Below are positions 7,801 to 18,149 of a stretch of DNA of 64,000 nucleotides, in pieces. How positions within the stretch are numbered: position 1 is the stretch's first letter; the number at the start of each line of letters is the position of its first letter. Source of the DNA: Euglena gracilis (Eukaryota > Euglenida > Euglenophyceae > Euglenales); assembly GCA_039621445.1 (NCBI GenBank), contig CP154955.1, positions 57,072,619-57,136,618 of the forward strand. The letters are read 5' to 3'. The notes beneath the pieces are model-generated. The model was not told the DNA's origin and did not search any database. It saw only the letters and a list, made by a program, of their open reading frames with translations. The position numbers were made by a program, and so were the translations under genes.

Positions 7801-9125
7801 GGCATGAGTGGCATGGAAATGCTTCATGTTGGGTGCCAAATCTTAGTTTCGGATGTGCGTTTTGAATTATCTTACGAATTCTACAAAAGGGGCTACAATT
7901 TTGGGTCACTTGAAACCATTTCACACAATATTTGAGCCTTTTTTGGTCCATTATTAGGTACCTTCGTCCATTATTAGGTAATTTTGCCAGTGGGACACCA
8001 GCTGAGCCATTCGAATAATATGTAGGCAAATGGCCCTTCACAATGACTGTAGAATGACCCAAAAAAAAGGGTGAAATGGTCAAAATTGGTCAAAAAAGTC
8101 TCTACCTCTATCCAGCCCTGTGCAGACGGAGGTGGCATTTGTCTCGTTGTGGAGACAAGGCAGTACAGTTGGTCAAACCTTGGGACCCCCCCTCCCCCCT
8201 GTACAGTTCCACCCCCCCCCTCCTGGGACCCCCCCCCACTTCCAACCCCCCGATACAGATGAAAAAAAATGCGACACTTTCACCGGTGTTTTTTTTGTGA
8301 ACATGGGGGGAAGAAGCGAAGCGACGCACCTTCATACTGCAATGCAACTGAGCCGCTCTTGCAGAAACGTCTTAGGCTCGAATACATCAGGAAAATGGCT
8401 GATGGAAAGAAAAGAGAAGGGCAGGATTGAAAATATGGAACAATTTTGTAAATGAAGCCACCGTTGCCACAGCGGACAAGGACCCCTGTTAAAAACACTA
8501 TGTGCCACGTTTTCGTTGGACGAAATCCCATCAGCCGTTTTGCAAAGCAGAACACCGCAACATGCATCAGATCCATTTTCGGAGGGGCAACACGTCTTCT
8601 GAGCCTAAAGCATTGGCTATGAAACCAAGAGGTGTTCACAAAACACGACATTCTCCAAAAATGCATTGCATCTACGTTCGCATGACTGCAGAGTATTTAA
8701 AAGAAAAGTGTTAGCTATCGTTCCGCATGCCGGGCCCGCGGTGGAAATGTGTGAAAAAAAGAAACGGGTGGAATAAAATGAATTCTACCACTAATCAGAA
8801 ACACAACATTGCACATCTCCCCATTGGATGCAATCAGCAACGAATAAAGGAAAGCATCTGACCAAACGGAAGTGAGTGTTCTTCAAAATGTTCAAAGGTA
8901 CTCACAGACACAGCAATATACTCGCCGTGTGTGCTGAACTCCACTGGGAATTCAAGCACAGAATGGAACGGAATAGTGGAAGCAAGCGTGGCTTAAATGT
9001 AAACGAAACACCCACAGAACGCGACCCGACGTGTATGGGAATCCGGAGGGAAACCTTTTCCCCTGGGGTAGCCCCATTTCGGAGGATGATTTTTTATTCA
9101 TTTTTGGAAAAATCAACAAGAAATA
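7800..9125. other. intergenic stretch, no gene recognised
   Basis: Holds a duplicated CCATTATTAGGTA word (7950-7980), a C-run-rich patch at 8185-8255, and overlapping ORFs on both strands at 8280-8714 (minus 128 codons, plus 70 codons), neither with protein-like composition strong enough to choose. The rest shows nothing recognisable. Confidence 0.5.
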
Positions 9126-9129
9126 GGTA

Positions 9130-9300
9130 CCCTCACCCCCCCATGTGTCAAATGGCCGGGCTCCTTCGCAGCCCCAATTAACCAATTAGGGGGGGGACAA
9201 TTAGGGGGGGGGCTCGAGGACCCCTACCACCAATTTTTTTTCTCTATGGGGGAGCACGCCGTCGGCCAGCCGTCGGCCAGCCGTTGGCCAGCCGTGTGAC
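9130..9300. repeat. inverted fragment of the GTGAGGGTA element family
   Basis: Begins TA|CCCTCACCCCCCC, contains GGCCGGGCTCCTTC and the AATTAG word with G runs, then GGCTCGAGGACC. This is the complement of 4070-4163. It is followed by three GTCGGCCAGCC copies. Confidence 0.65.
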
Positions 9301-9529
9301 TCACAGGAAAATGACCCGAGCCTCAGCCTTGTAATGCAGAAACAATTTCGCTGCCAATCTCCCTTCAATGTCATGTTCATCGTTGGTGGAGGCTGCATTT
9401 TTGCCCATTTGAAGTCATTCTTCGTCTTTTGGCTCCTGAGGTGGGGTCTTATATGGGGGGGCATGGTGTCCTTCCATCCGTGGTCAGGTATTGCATTGGT
9501 ATTGTATTTCTGCCATTTTTTTTATTCAG

Positions 9530-9814
9530 GCTGAAATTTTTGGCCGAATCCTTGTCAATTTAGGTCTCAAAGTCAGCAGTGCGGTCGTCAAAAAGGAGGA
9601 CATTTGTCAGGGGTTTTTTACAGACATTTATCCTTGTCAGTCAGAAATCCAGGGAGTTTTTGACAGGGTTTTTGTCATCGGGAGTGCGTCGAGGTCATTA
9701 GAGCATTTTTGCTGCCCGTGGCTCCGTCGTTCCGACGCCGGAGCTGGTTCATATGAGCAGAAGTGCCGATATGCCCGGCACCAGGCACTGAGTACCACCA
9801 TCAACAACAGCTGA
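9530..9814 (+). CDS. exon after strong acceptor, unknown protein
   Basis: A polypyrimidine acceptor (TTTTTTTTATTCAG ending at 9529) is followed by 94 codons to a TGA. The first 60 residues (AEIFGRILVNLGLKVSSAVV, KKEDICQGFFTDIYPCQSEI) look globular alpha/beta. The tail is more basic and His/Arg-rich. Likely a 3' terminal exon. Family not recognised. Confidence 0.5.
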   Translation, partial: AEIFGRILVNLGLKVSSAVVKKEDICQGFFTDIYPCQSEIQGVFDRVFVIGSASRSLEHFCCPWLRRSDAGAGSYEQKCRYARHQALSTTINNS

Positions 9815-9873
9815 AAAGGGGTCGGTGGTTTTTCGCAACTGCCCGTCCCCCACCTAGTGCATATCTGGTGATG

Positions 9874-10021
9874 GGTTTGGGGGGGGTTTGACCCCTCGTT
9901 TTGTTAAGTTTTTTTTCATGAGACGTTTCTTCAAAAAAGCACGTTTAAAAAAAAGTGTCACCCAAGTTTCCACGATTTTTTTAAACAAAAAGTGTGGGGG
10001 GTCAAACCCCCCCAGACCCAT
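9874..10021. mobile_element. short inverted-repeat element (GGGTTTGGGGGGGTTTGACCCC)
   Basis: The left end at about 9872-9895 and the right end at 9996-10021 are complementary (GGGGTCAAACCCCCCCAGACCC). The interior is A/T-rich, about 100 bp, non-coding. Target duplication not resolved. Confidence 0.55.
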
Positions 10022-10394
10022 GAAATGCATTTTCCTTCAAGAAACAGGTTTCCACTGGGGCTTTCAAACAAAGCAACAATAAGTGCACATAAAAGGAATA
10101 CAAACAAGTACCAGGTGTCAAAAGGGGACAGACAACAGCTGTTCGTGCAGCCAGTGGCCCAAAGTCTGCCAAAGAAAAACAGAACTGGGAAGTGATGTCT
10201 GATAGGTGATGTGAGACAACAGGCGTAAAGATGGAAGACACCCTTTGAGAGAAATCTGGGGGGTTGGTGGAGGAAGATGCCAGATGTCAGATGTTTTTTC
10301 AGACCCAAAGAATAGTTGTATGCATGGTGGGTTTGCAGTGATTGGGCATGGTAGAAGGGGTGGGTAGGCAGTGATTGGGGGGCTGGCCGTTGGA

Positions 10395-10535
10395 GGAGGC
10401 CTTTTCAGGCCCAGAGACTTTTCTAGCCACTGGCTGGTTTGAGGGGGCCTTTTCAGGCCCCGTAGGGGGGCCTTTTCAAGCCCAGTGGCTGGGGGGGCCG
10501 AGGTCCGACAGGAGGGGGCCTTTTCAGGCCCAAAG
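10395..10535. repeat. four copies of GGGGGCCTTTTCAGGCCC
   Basis: Irregularly spaced semi-palindromic units at about 10397, 10444, 10467 and 10513. Long ORFs crossing them are periodic and were not called. Confidence 0.6.
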
Positions 10536-10559
10536 AAACCAGATAAACTGTAAAGAGCA

Positions 10560-10730
10560 TGATGAGATTCTACAGCTTCTCTCCACCAGTGGCCTTGACT
10601 TGTACTTGACTTGTAAAACTTGCACTCCATTGGTAAATTGGTAACTTGTACTTCTGGTAACCTTCTCCTTAGCCTGCAACTTCTCTTGCACTTTGAACTT
10701 GGATATGTAACTTGACCTTGTAACTTTCAA
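10560..10730. repeat. low-complexity ACTTG-rich stretch
   Basis: Degenerate repeats of ACTTGTAACTTG type on the plus strand. Nothing coding recognised. Confidence 0.5.
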
Positions 10731-10737
10731 TCCCACC

Positions 10738-10962
10738 ATGGGCCTTCTGGGTTGTTCTCCATATGTCGCTCTCCTCCTCCAGCAAATGCTTGAACCCCAC
10801 CAGGGGCTTTGTTTTGCCGGCCATGTGAACGTCAAAAAAATAGATGCTACCGTTTGGGGAGTGGACATTAATTCAAGCTGGGCGATGCCTTATGAGAAAC
10901 GCGAATATTTGATAGATGACAAATGTCGAAATGTCATATTAATCTGTCAGAAACCCTTGTAA
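10738..10962 (+). CDS. small ORF, unknown
   Basis: 74 codons from ATG to TAA. The C-terminal 45 residues (GHVNVKKIDATVWGVDINSS, KREYLIDDKCRNVILICQKP) look like a folded domain, while the first 25 are hydrophobic. It may be a short terminal exon. No family recognised and no splice site chosen. Confidence 0.35.
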   Translation: MGLLGCSPYVALLLQQMLEPHQGLCFAGHVNVKKIDATVWGVDINSSWAMPYEKREYLIDDKCRNVILICQKPL

Positions 10963-11247
10963 TTTGCCAAAATTTGCACTGCTGCTCAAAATTGATTTTG
11001 CTCGGGTCCAGCATTAGGCTAAATCATAGCCCTAACCCTACTACATGACCCCAACCCCTGTCATTATTACTGGGACCAGGGCCGGCTTGCGTAATAAACA
11101 TACACCATTTTGGGAACATTTTTCAAAACGAAATATTTTTGAAAATTGCCTTTGGACGCTGAAATTAGTTGTTTTTTTTGAGATCAGGGGTAAATGAAAT
11201 GGCACAAAAATTTGGATTTTACAGAGTAACCCTATATCAAGAAAGGT

Positions 11248-12634
11248 GGAGGGGGGTGGCCGCCTTTGTCCTGAGGTGGGTGGGGGGGGGGGTGGCCACG
11301 GAGCTCCGCTCCGGACAAAGGCCACCCCTCCCCTCCAGTCTTGGACAAAGGGCTACCCCCAAGTTCGGAGAAACATCCTCTTTCCTTTCCTTGCAGCACC
11401 ATGTTCCCAGCACAGCTTGTGAACCTAGCCGAGGCGGCCATGGGTGCATCCTTGCCCGCCCCTGACTTTTTTCCTGGCAAAAATGAAAGAGGCCCTGGAA
11501 TCCCAAAGGCAACCGTCGGCGGACACCGTACTTTTCGGGGACACTTTTGATCCAATGCTCCAACCGGAAGGTTCAGAAAAAAAAGTAAAAAAAACTGCGT
11601 TTTTGGCAATCACAAATTTTCAGAAAACATGTGAAGTTAGGGGATACCAAGCTGCAGACCTGATGAGTTCATGACAGCTTGGATGCTCTTTTTGACACAC
11701 AGAACGAAAAGATTGCAGGAAAACCTCAAAGAAAAGTTCAAGCATGCTGGTGGTCCAATGTACGAGTGGGCTCCGTCGACCCTCACAACCAATGTGAATG
11801 CCTTGGCTACTCTTTACAAGCAGGTCAAACCCCCAAATGGCATCGTCCCGAAAGCAAAGGCCCAATTTCCAACCTTTGTTCGACTTTTTGATGCGGCAAA
11901 ATCCAGGTACAAAAAGCACCAGAAGTGAAAGTGTTGGACAATGCAGACCTGCTAAAGATGCACGCAAACACCAAGTGGGATTCCTGGTTTGATGTGCAGA
12001 GGTTCAATATCATTGTGTTAGCCTACAATTTGGGTCAGAGGCGAGAGAGCTTGCAGGAGCTCAGGGTGGGCAACTTCCACCCAGGGGAGACCGAGGATGG
12101 CACAAAAATGATCACTGTCAAATTTGGAAAAATAAAGAATCTGCAGGGTTCCTCTTCAAAAGAGAACCGCACTCAACTTTTGCTCCCCCATGAGGATGAG
12201 GATGAACGCCTCTGTCCCTTGGCGGCACACACCCGCCAGATGAAACTTCTTTCCACCGAGGATGCCAACTCTCCGTTGCGATGGCCGCGACATGCCGCCC
12301 TTGCCTTCGTGTAGCAGGCAAGCGCAAGCGATAAGGGGAATACCAACCGGTTGCTGCTGTTTTTTCTCCCAGAAACAATGTGTGGCACAATGTTTGCCTA
12401 CCCTGGGTTTTTTTTGGCAGCAACTCCGCTGACCTACTGACCAATCCACACTTGCACGATGCCCGCACCCTGCCTTGCACTGCTTGCATGCTGCTGCAGT
12501 TGGTGTAGGACAGTCAACGACGAAAACCCCTCTGAGGGGGGGGTCACCCGCCTCAGGACAAAGGCGGCCACCCCTAAGTCCAGTGTTGGGAGTAGCCGCC
12601 TTTGTCCAAGACTGGAGGGGGGGGTGGCCGCCTC
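11248..12634. mobile_element. tyrosine-recombinase element with inverted flanks
   Basis: The left flank 11248-11363 and right flank 12533-12634 are built from the same two blocks in inverted orientation: GGGGTGGCCGCCTTTGTCCT and CTCCAGTCTTGGACAAAGG. The block order differs between flanks, so simple terminal repeats have been rearranged. Between them lies a degraded recombinase gene. Cryptons carry tyrosine recombinases but normally lack terminal inverted repeats, so the arrangement is unusual. Target duplication unresolved. Confidence 0.6.
11397..12508 (+). pseudogene. tyrosine recombinase-like (Crypton-type?) gene, frameshifted
   Basis: Starts after TTTCCTTTCCTTGCAG with ATG at 11401. The reading passes through three frames: frame 1 to about 11470, frame 2 to about 11660, frame 1 to 11915, frame 3 to 12314. 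A probable last exon 12421-12508 follows the acceptor TTTTTTTTGGCAG. An N-terminal core-binding-like helical part includes YEWAPSTLTTNVNALATLYK. The catalytic-like part has AYNLGQRRESLQELRVGNF, equivalent to the G.R..E...L...D region with the first catalytic Arg, then a beta-hairpin with MITVKFGKIKN supplying a candidate Lys. I did not find a convincing HxxR...Y box. The shift at 11911-11915 is explained by one missing A in an A run. Introns for some shifts cannot be excluded. The family call is by eye. Confidence 0.55.
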
Positions 12635-12639
12635 AAAAA

Positions 12640-13285
12640 CCCGAACAGTCTAATCACAAAAAATTCCAAAAGGTGCCGATAATTCGGCCCCAAAATTTCC
12701 TCCTGCATACCAAATCGCTTTCCTGTTTGTTTACCTTCATTATTCAACCTCAAGGCCACAGTTGCTTTTTGAACAGGAGATCCCTGTTAGGGTTGGTGTA
12801 GGGCCTTTGGCCTTAAGTTACACCTAAAATTCAGCCTGAAGAGCTAAAGAGCTCGGTACGAAAGAAAGTATGGTTGTTTGGAGAATGGGGCAGCACACTC
12901 TCCAAAAAAATGCTGTGGATGGGAACACCCTTGCCAGCATGGAAAAAAAGAAGAAAATTTACATTAAATTTGGCCTGACTTGTCATGTAAGCCCACCTGA
13001 CCATTAGTTACCATTTCCCCCACACGTCTAAATGAGTTTGGTCGAAAAAAAAATCAAGGCCGTGAAGGAAATATTGCAGTCCAGCAACAGAGAAATGATG
13101 CCGCACACAGCAGCGTGTTCTCACCGTAGGTTTGAGCTTCCCGGCATGACTCCTCAGATGCACGATGAGATGCAGAACAACAAGCACCCATAACACACGA
13201 ATTTGTGCTGTGAAGATCCAGCACTTGATACCATTATTTTCTTTTTCTGTTAACGGATCAGAGATAGCAAATGCAGTTGGTTTCG
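12640..13285. other. intergenic stretch with one short WLFGEWGSTL frame
   Basis: A frame at about 12866-12979 reads WLFGEWGSTLSKKMLWMGTP. The same nucleotides recur, decayed, at 32556-32650 (WLFGGWDSIL then stops). It is therefore a dispersed coding-derived repeat of unknown family. Nothing else is recognised here. Confidence 0.35.
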
Positions 13286-13290
13286 TGGTG

Positions 13291-13344
13291 GGTTATATAT
13301 ATATATATATGTGTGTATATATATGTATGTATATATGTATATAT
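13291..13344. repeat. (TA)n / TATG microsatellite
   Basis: Alternating TA, GTGTATATA and TATG units. Confidence 0.9.
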
Positions 13345-13452
13345 TGGGCAGCACAAGGGATTTTGTTATTTTGGGCCCTGAAACAGTTGGGCAACAAAGG
13401 GGTTTGCCATCCTAAACGGTTGGGCAGCACAAGGGATTTGTTATTTTGGGGA
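13345..13452 (-). repeat. 77-bp tandem repeat, 1.4 inverted copies
   Basis: Complementary to the 13863-14199 array (GGGCAGCACAAGGGATTTTG / TTGGGCAACAAAGG). The array arms face each other across the element at 13496-13860 and an AT-rich spacer. Confidence 0.8.
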
Positions 13453-13495
13453 TTATGTTATTATATATATTATATATAATATATAAAATAACATA

Positions 13496-13860
13496 CCATG
13501 CCTCCCCCCCCCCCCCCGAGCTATTCCCGTCCCCGGGACCCTTTACGGCCCAATGGAACAGTACGGGGGGGGGGAACAGCTTGGGGGGGACCTAGGTCCC
13601 CCCCCGGGCTATTCCCATATCCGACCCTTGGGCAACCCAAAGGGGGTCATTTTTGGCAACTTTTTTGGATGTTCGCAAAAAATGGTCATTTTTAAGCACA
13701 TTTGTCAAAAAGTGATTTTGGAAAACGACCCAAAAACGTCGATTTTTGAGCACTTTTTTGGGAAGTTCTTTATAAAAAGTGCTATGACAGTGAGCTATTC
13801 CCATCCCCCCTATGGGAATAGCTCGGGGGGGGGGGGAACAGCTCGGGGGGGGAGGCATGG
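13496..13860. mobile_element. TA-flanked MITE-like element (CCATGCCTCCCC ends)
   Basis: Terminal repeats CCATGCCTCCCCCCCC...CGAGCT and AGCTCGGGGGGGGAGGCATGG, with TA at 13494-13495 and 13861-13862. An internal palindrome GAGCTATTCCC/GGGAATAGCTC recurs at about 13515, 13611 and 13791-13822. Non-coding. Confidence 0.75.
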
Positions 13861-13862
13861 TA

Positions 13863-14199
13863 ATCCCCAAAATAACAAAATCCCTTGTGCTGCCCAACCG
13901 TTTAGGATGGTAATCCCCTTTGTTGCCCAACTGTTTCAGGGCCCCAAAATAACACAATCCGTTGTGCTTCCCAACCGTTTTGGATGGCAAACCCCTTTGT
14001 TGCCCAACTGTTCCAGGGCCCCAAAATAACAAAATTGCTTGTGCTGCCCAACCGTTTTGGATGGCAGTCCCCTTTGTTGCCCAACTGTTTCAGGGCCCCA
14101 AAGTAACAAAATCCTTGGTGCTACCCAACCGTTTTGGATGGCAAACCCCTTTGTTGCCCAACTGTTTCAGGGCCCCAAAATAACAAAATCCTTTGTGCT
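13863..14199 (+). repeat. 77-bp tandem repeat, about 4.4 copies
   Basis: CCCCAAAATAACAAAATCC starts at 13865, 13942, 14019, 14096 and 14173, an exact 77-bp period, with internal TTGTTGCCCAACTGTTTCAG. The period is not a multiple of 3 and the ORFs across it are artefacts. Confidence 0.9.
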
Positions 14200-14241
14200 T
14201 TTTAGGACCCCGCCCCCCCCCCCTTACACCCTCCCCCCCTT

Positions 14242-14445
14242 AAATAACAAAATCCCTTCTATGTTAGCAACATACTCGGGGGCTAAGTCGCTTTTGTGGC
14301 TCACTTTGGCATAGGCGGCGGGGGGGGGGGCTTCGCCCCCCCGCACCCCCCTCAAATAACACAATCCTTTCTATGTTGGCAACATACTTGGAGGCTAAGT
14401 CCTTTTTGTGCGAAATTTTGACATAGGCGGGGGGGGGCAAAATAC
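14242..14445 (+). repeat. 112-bp tandem duplication
   Basis: AAATAACAAAATCCCTTCTA (14242) and AAATAACACAATCCTTTCTA (14354) begin two units sharing GCAACATACT and GACATAGGCGG. The unit starts with the same word as the 77-bp repeat. Confidence 0.7.
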
Positions 14446-14499
14446 CTTGTTGACAAGTTATGGACGAGTTGGCAACATACTCGTCCATAGCGACCATAG

Positions 14500-14645
14500 C
14501 GACCTTTGGCAACCCTAGGGTCGGCCCACTACCCCCCGCCCCAGGCCACATCCGGGAGCCGGGGGGGGGGGGGAGGTCGTGGGGTGGGCCGACCCTATGG
14601 TCGGCCCACGACCCTAAGCCGGCGACCCTAGCCACTACCCCCCCA
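14500..14645. repeat. inverted repeat GGGTCGGCCCAC
   Basis: CTAGGGTCGGCCCACTACCC and GGGTGGGCCGACCCTATGG are complementary. A further GGTCGGCCCACGACC follows. Non-coding. Confidence 0.6.
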
Positions 14646-14679
14646 GGCCAGATCTACCCCCCCCCCGTGAAGTATTCAC

Positions 14680-14919
14680 ATGCGAAACTTAGTCGGCAAC
14701 ACCAAACGCGTGCCTATGCAGTGTGCCGCCATGCACATTGCTCAACACCTTGTTGCATGGGATACAGAGTGGGTCTCCCGACCTGGTGCATCCCAGCCAA
14801 GGCCACCTCTCTTCTCCTTCCGCATCCTTCTGGGCCCATCGCTACTCCACGGTCATATTTGCGGAGCGGTTCCTGCGCTTTGTATCAGTACCAGGGCTAG
14901 GTCGGCCTCGTTTCACTAG
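14680..14919 (+). CDS. ORF, possible exon, unknown
   Basis: 79 codons with mixed composition (MQCAAMHIAQHLVAWDTEWV, then SFRILLGPSLLHGHICGAVP), ending TAG. Two overlapping frames are also open, so the choice rests on composition only. No domain seen. Confidence 0.3.
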   Translation: MRNLVGNTKRVPMQCAAMHIAQHLVAWDTEWVSRPGASQPRPPLFSFRILLGPSLLHGHICGAVPALCISTRARSASFH

Positions 14920-15075
14920 CTTTCATATTGTTTGTTCACAACCGCTTCTGCATTGACTGGCTTTATGCGGGGTTTCAGACATGTTTCAGACAGTTTGTTT
15001 GGTGCAAAAAAAAGTTTTCTCGGGGAGAATTTTTAAGGTTTTTTAAGGTCATCACAGGGAAGAAAAATATTTTTT

Positions 15076-16024
15076 TGATACGAAAACTGTGTCCAGAACG
15101 CCGGTTCGGGCGTGAAGCCGTGTTCCAGAACGCCGGTTCGGGCGGCAGCCCAAACCGGCGTTCTGGAACACGGCTTCACGCCCGAACCGGCGTTCTGGAC
15201 ACAGTTGTTGAAACCGTGGATTAGGGGCTCTGGCTTCACGCCCAAACCGGCGGTCAAGGAATCACGGCCAATTTCGCCCTAAATACCCATTTTTTGAACA
15301 TTTTGGAGCATTTTTGGGCTCCTTTAGGGCGCATGGCCATGTCGATCGGCCGATTGAAGTTTTCACAGGTCTGGTGCCATGTTACCCATCGGTCGAAAGC
15401 TCTTCTCAAGGGCTTTTGACAGATGGCCACAGCATTCAGCCACAATGCACACAGCGCTTATTTTCAGCAATTGTGTGTTCCAAAATTTGATATCTCAATT
15501 TGTGAAATCCCACACCTCAGGTGCTATACAGCATATCAATCGAAAGCTCTCGCCAAGACCTTTCGCTTGGTACCCTCAGAACTCAGCTACACGGCAGAGC
15601 ACTCTGAAAATCGGCGATCGCATTTTCCGACCCTGTTTGCAAAGTCGAAATTCCTATGTTTCACCAGCCATGTTGCCCATCGATCGAAAGCTCTTCTCAG
15701 GGGCTTTCAGCAGATGGCCTTAGATTCCAGCCGTGCTGCATGGTATTCTATTTCAAAAATTCCCCAAATTTGGCCAAATGGAAATTAACAAAATACCCCA
15801 ATATCTGGCCAAATACCCCCCAAAAACTGCCCAGATGTGATTGCCACATGTCTACTTACCATTTTGAACACTTTTTGATATTTTTTATTTTCGGTCCTTT
15901 GGACGCCATTTTCCCACCCGAACCAGCGTTCTGGACGCCGGTTCGGCGCAAAAATTTCGTGACAAACCGGCGTCCAGAACGCCGGTTCGGGCGTGAATCC
16001 AGAGCCCCAATACACGGTTTCAAG
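15076..16024 (+). mobile_element. left arm (~950 bp) of giant foldback element
   Basis: Complementary to 16612-17565 over its whole length, at roughly 95% by eye. The outer end starts TGATACGAAAACTGTGTCCA, followed by nested small palindromes built on AGAACGCCGGTTCGGGCG. The inner end is GAAACCGTGTATT complement. ORFs in the two arms mirror each other and are not called. Confidence 0.95.
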
Positions 16025-16611
16025 GTTTTTTAAGGTTTTTAAAGGTTTTTTAAGGAATTTTGGCAAAAAAAATATTTCAGGCCTTTTCGAGTTTTTTGAG
16101 CCGCTTTAAAAAAAATAATGTCTGCCCATAGGACGTCAAGTACGTGGACAGAGGACCTAACAATAATGGCCAACATGAAAATTGTTTAAATTGGACAACC
16201 GCTAAAATCTTTAGGTCATTATTTTTACGTTTGTTCCATTATTTCCATGTGTTGTGGCATATCTCCAGGACACACGGCCATTATTTTGAGCCAGATAGCC
16301 TTATTTTATTTTTTTAAGTTAAATATCCATTTTCACGTGAACATCACCCCCATTGGGTTAACCCCCCCCCCCCCCCCCCCATTGTGAACCTTTTATTCTT
16401 CCTGGGCCCAACCAACTGACCATGACTTCCACCAGGTTCCGTGTAGTGCTGAAGTCTTTACGTGTATGATGATGCCATGCTGCAGCAGATGATTGAGGTG
16501 TGTGGCAGATGTTTGAGGCGGTTCGCCCGGCCCAGCCAACAGCCCAGCCAAGATGCATGGGTTTTGGGCCAAAAATGGAGGGCCAGGGGGTTGAACATCA
16601 CTCATTTTCGG
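16025..16611. mobile_element. spacer of giant foldback element
   Basis: 587 bp unique within the window, A/T-rich, with a 17-base C run at about 16363-16380. A plus-strand frame at 16462-16620 (MYDDAMLQQMIEVCGRCLRR) is the only candidate coding content; no family. Confidence 0.8.
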
Positions 16612-17565
16612 CTTGAAACCGTGTATTCGAGCTCTAGATTCACGCCCGAACCAGCGTTCTGGACGCCGGTTTGTCACGAAATTTTTGCGCCGAACCGGCG
16701 TCCAGAACGCCGGTTCGGGCGGGAAGATGGCGTCCAAAGGACCGAAAATAAAAAGTGTCAAAAAGTGTTCAAAAATGGTAAGTAGACATGTGGCAATCAC
16801 ATCTGGGCAGTTTTTGGGGGGTATTTGGCCAGATATTGGGGTATTTTGTGCAACAATTTCCATTTGGCCAAATTTGGGGAATTTTTGAAATAGAATACCA
16901 TGCAGCACGGCTGGAATCTAAGGCCATCTGCTGAAAGCCCCTGAGAAGAGCTTTCGATCGATGGGCAACATGGCTGGTGAAACATAGGAATTTCGACTTT
17001 GCAAACAGGGTCGGAAAATGCGATCGCCGATTTTCAGAGTGCTCTGCCGTGTAGCTGAGTTCTGAGGGTACCAAGCGAAAGGTCTTGGCGAGAGCTTTCG
17101 ATTGATATGCTGTATGGCACCTGAGGTGTGGGATTTCACAAATTAAGTTGTCAAATTTTGGAACACACAATTGCTGAAAATAAGCGCTGTGTGCATTGTG
17201 GCTGAATGCTGTGGCCATCTGTCAAAAGCCCTTGAGAAGAGCTTTCGACCGATGGGTAACATGGCACCAGACCTGTGAAAACTTCAATCGGCCGATCGAC
17301 ATGGCCATGCGCCCTAAAGGAGCCCAAAAATGCTCCAAAATGTTCAAAAAATGGGTATTTAGGGCGAAATTGGCTGTGATTCCTTGACCGCCGGTTTGGG
17401 CGTGAAGCCAGAGCCCCTAATCCACGGTTTCAACAACTGTGTCCAGAACGCCGGTTCGGGCGTGAAGCCGTGTTCCAGAACGCCGGTTTGGGCTGCCGCC
17501 CGAACCGGCGTTCTGGAACACGGCTTCATGCCCGAACCGGCGTTCTGGACACAGTTTTCGTATCA
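16612..17565 (-). mobile_element. right arm (~950 bp) of giant foldback element
   Basis: Inverted copy of 15076-16024, ending ...CAGTTTTCGTATCA. Homology stops sharply at both outer ends: 15075 versus 17566 do not match. Confidence 0.95.
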
Positions 17566-17574
17566 GAAAACAGT

Positions 17575-17800
17575 TTGTCCAGGTCCAGAAGGCCAAAAAA
17601 CATGTTTTTTGGGCAATTTTTTCGATTCCTGACTTTTTTTTTCATCTATATATGGCCGAGATTGGCAGAGTCGGAAGCCTGCCGCGCTGTTTTGGACCGT
17701 AAATCGGCCATATCTCGGCGGGGAGTTACGGGGAAATGAAAATACCTTTCAATGAAATTCAATTTATGTCTCCGGACATTTACCTTTGATTTTGCTTATT
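17575..17800. repeat. copy of the GGGGAGTTGCGGGGAAATCA monomer family
   Basis: GGCCATATCTCGGCGGGGAG then TTACGGGGAAATGAAAATAC and CTCCGGACATTTACC. The same landmarks occur at 37300-37400, 37480-37530 + 39300-39380, and throughout 52.7-61.7 kb. Confidence 0.75.
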
Positions 17801-17827
17801 CCCAATTTGATTCCAGTATCCTCATTA

Positions 17828-17890
17828 AATTTATGAAATAATTATATAATATAATTATATAATAATTATTTTATATAATTATTCATGAAC
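17828..17890. repeat. AT-rich palindromic stretch (ATAATTATATAATAT)
   Basis: Overlapping self-complementary ATAATTATAT units over about 60 bp. Confidence 0.8.
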
Positions 17891-18149
17891 AGAATGATTG
17901 AAGTAATCAGACATTAAAATTATTTATTTTGAATTTTTCCCCCATTGAACCTTTAAAGTTCGTGTTCTTTTTGGTAGCTTTTCAAACTTTTTTCTTCTTT
18001 TTTCCCCCAAGGCCAAATATTTTCAACCGCTTCTGCACACCTATTCTTTCCAATTTTAACATCCGGGCTTCTCAACCGGTTCCTTTGCCACCAAGGAAGC
18101 GGACTATGCAGGCATTCCCACGAATTGCTGCCATGAATAATCACGAGTA

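Noticed and set aside
10118-10630. 170-codon minus-strand ORF with GLKRPP repeats
   Set aside because: The open frame comes from the GGGGGCCTTTTCAGGCCC repeats; the rest lacks protein-like composition.
13553-14314. ORFs through the 77-bp array
   Set aside because: 77 is not a multiple of 3, and the same words appear in all frames.
15379-17387. ORFs in the foldback arms
   Set aside because: Mirror-image pairs in both arms and on both strands, as expected from an inverted repeat, with no domain.
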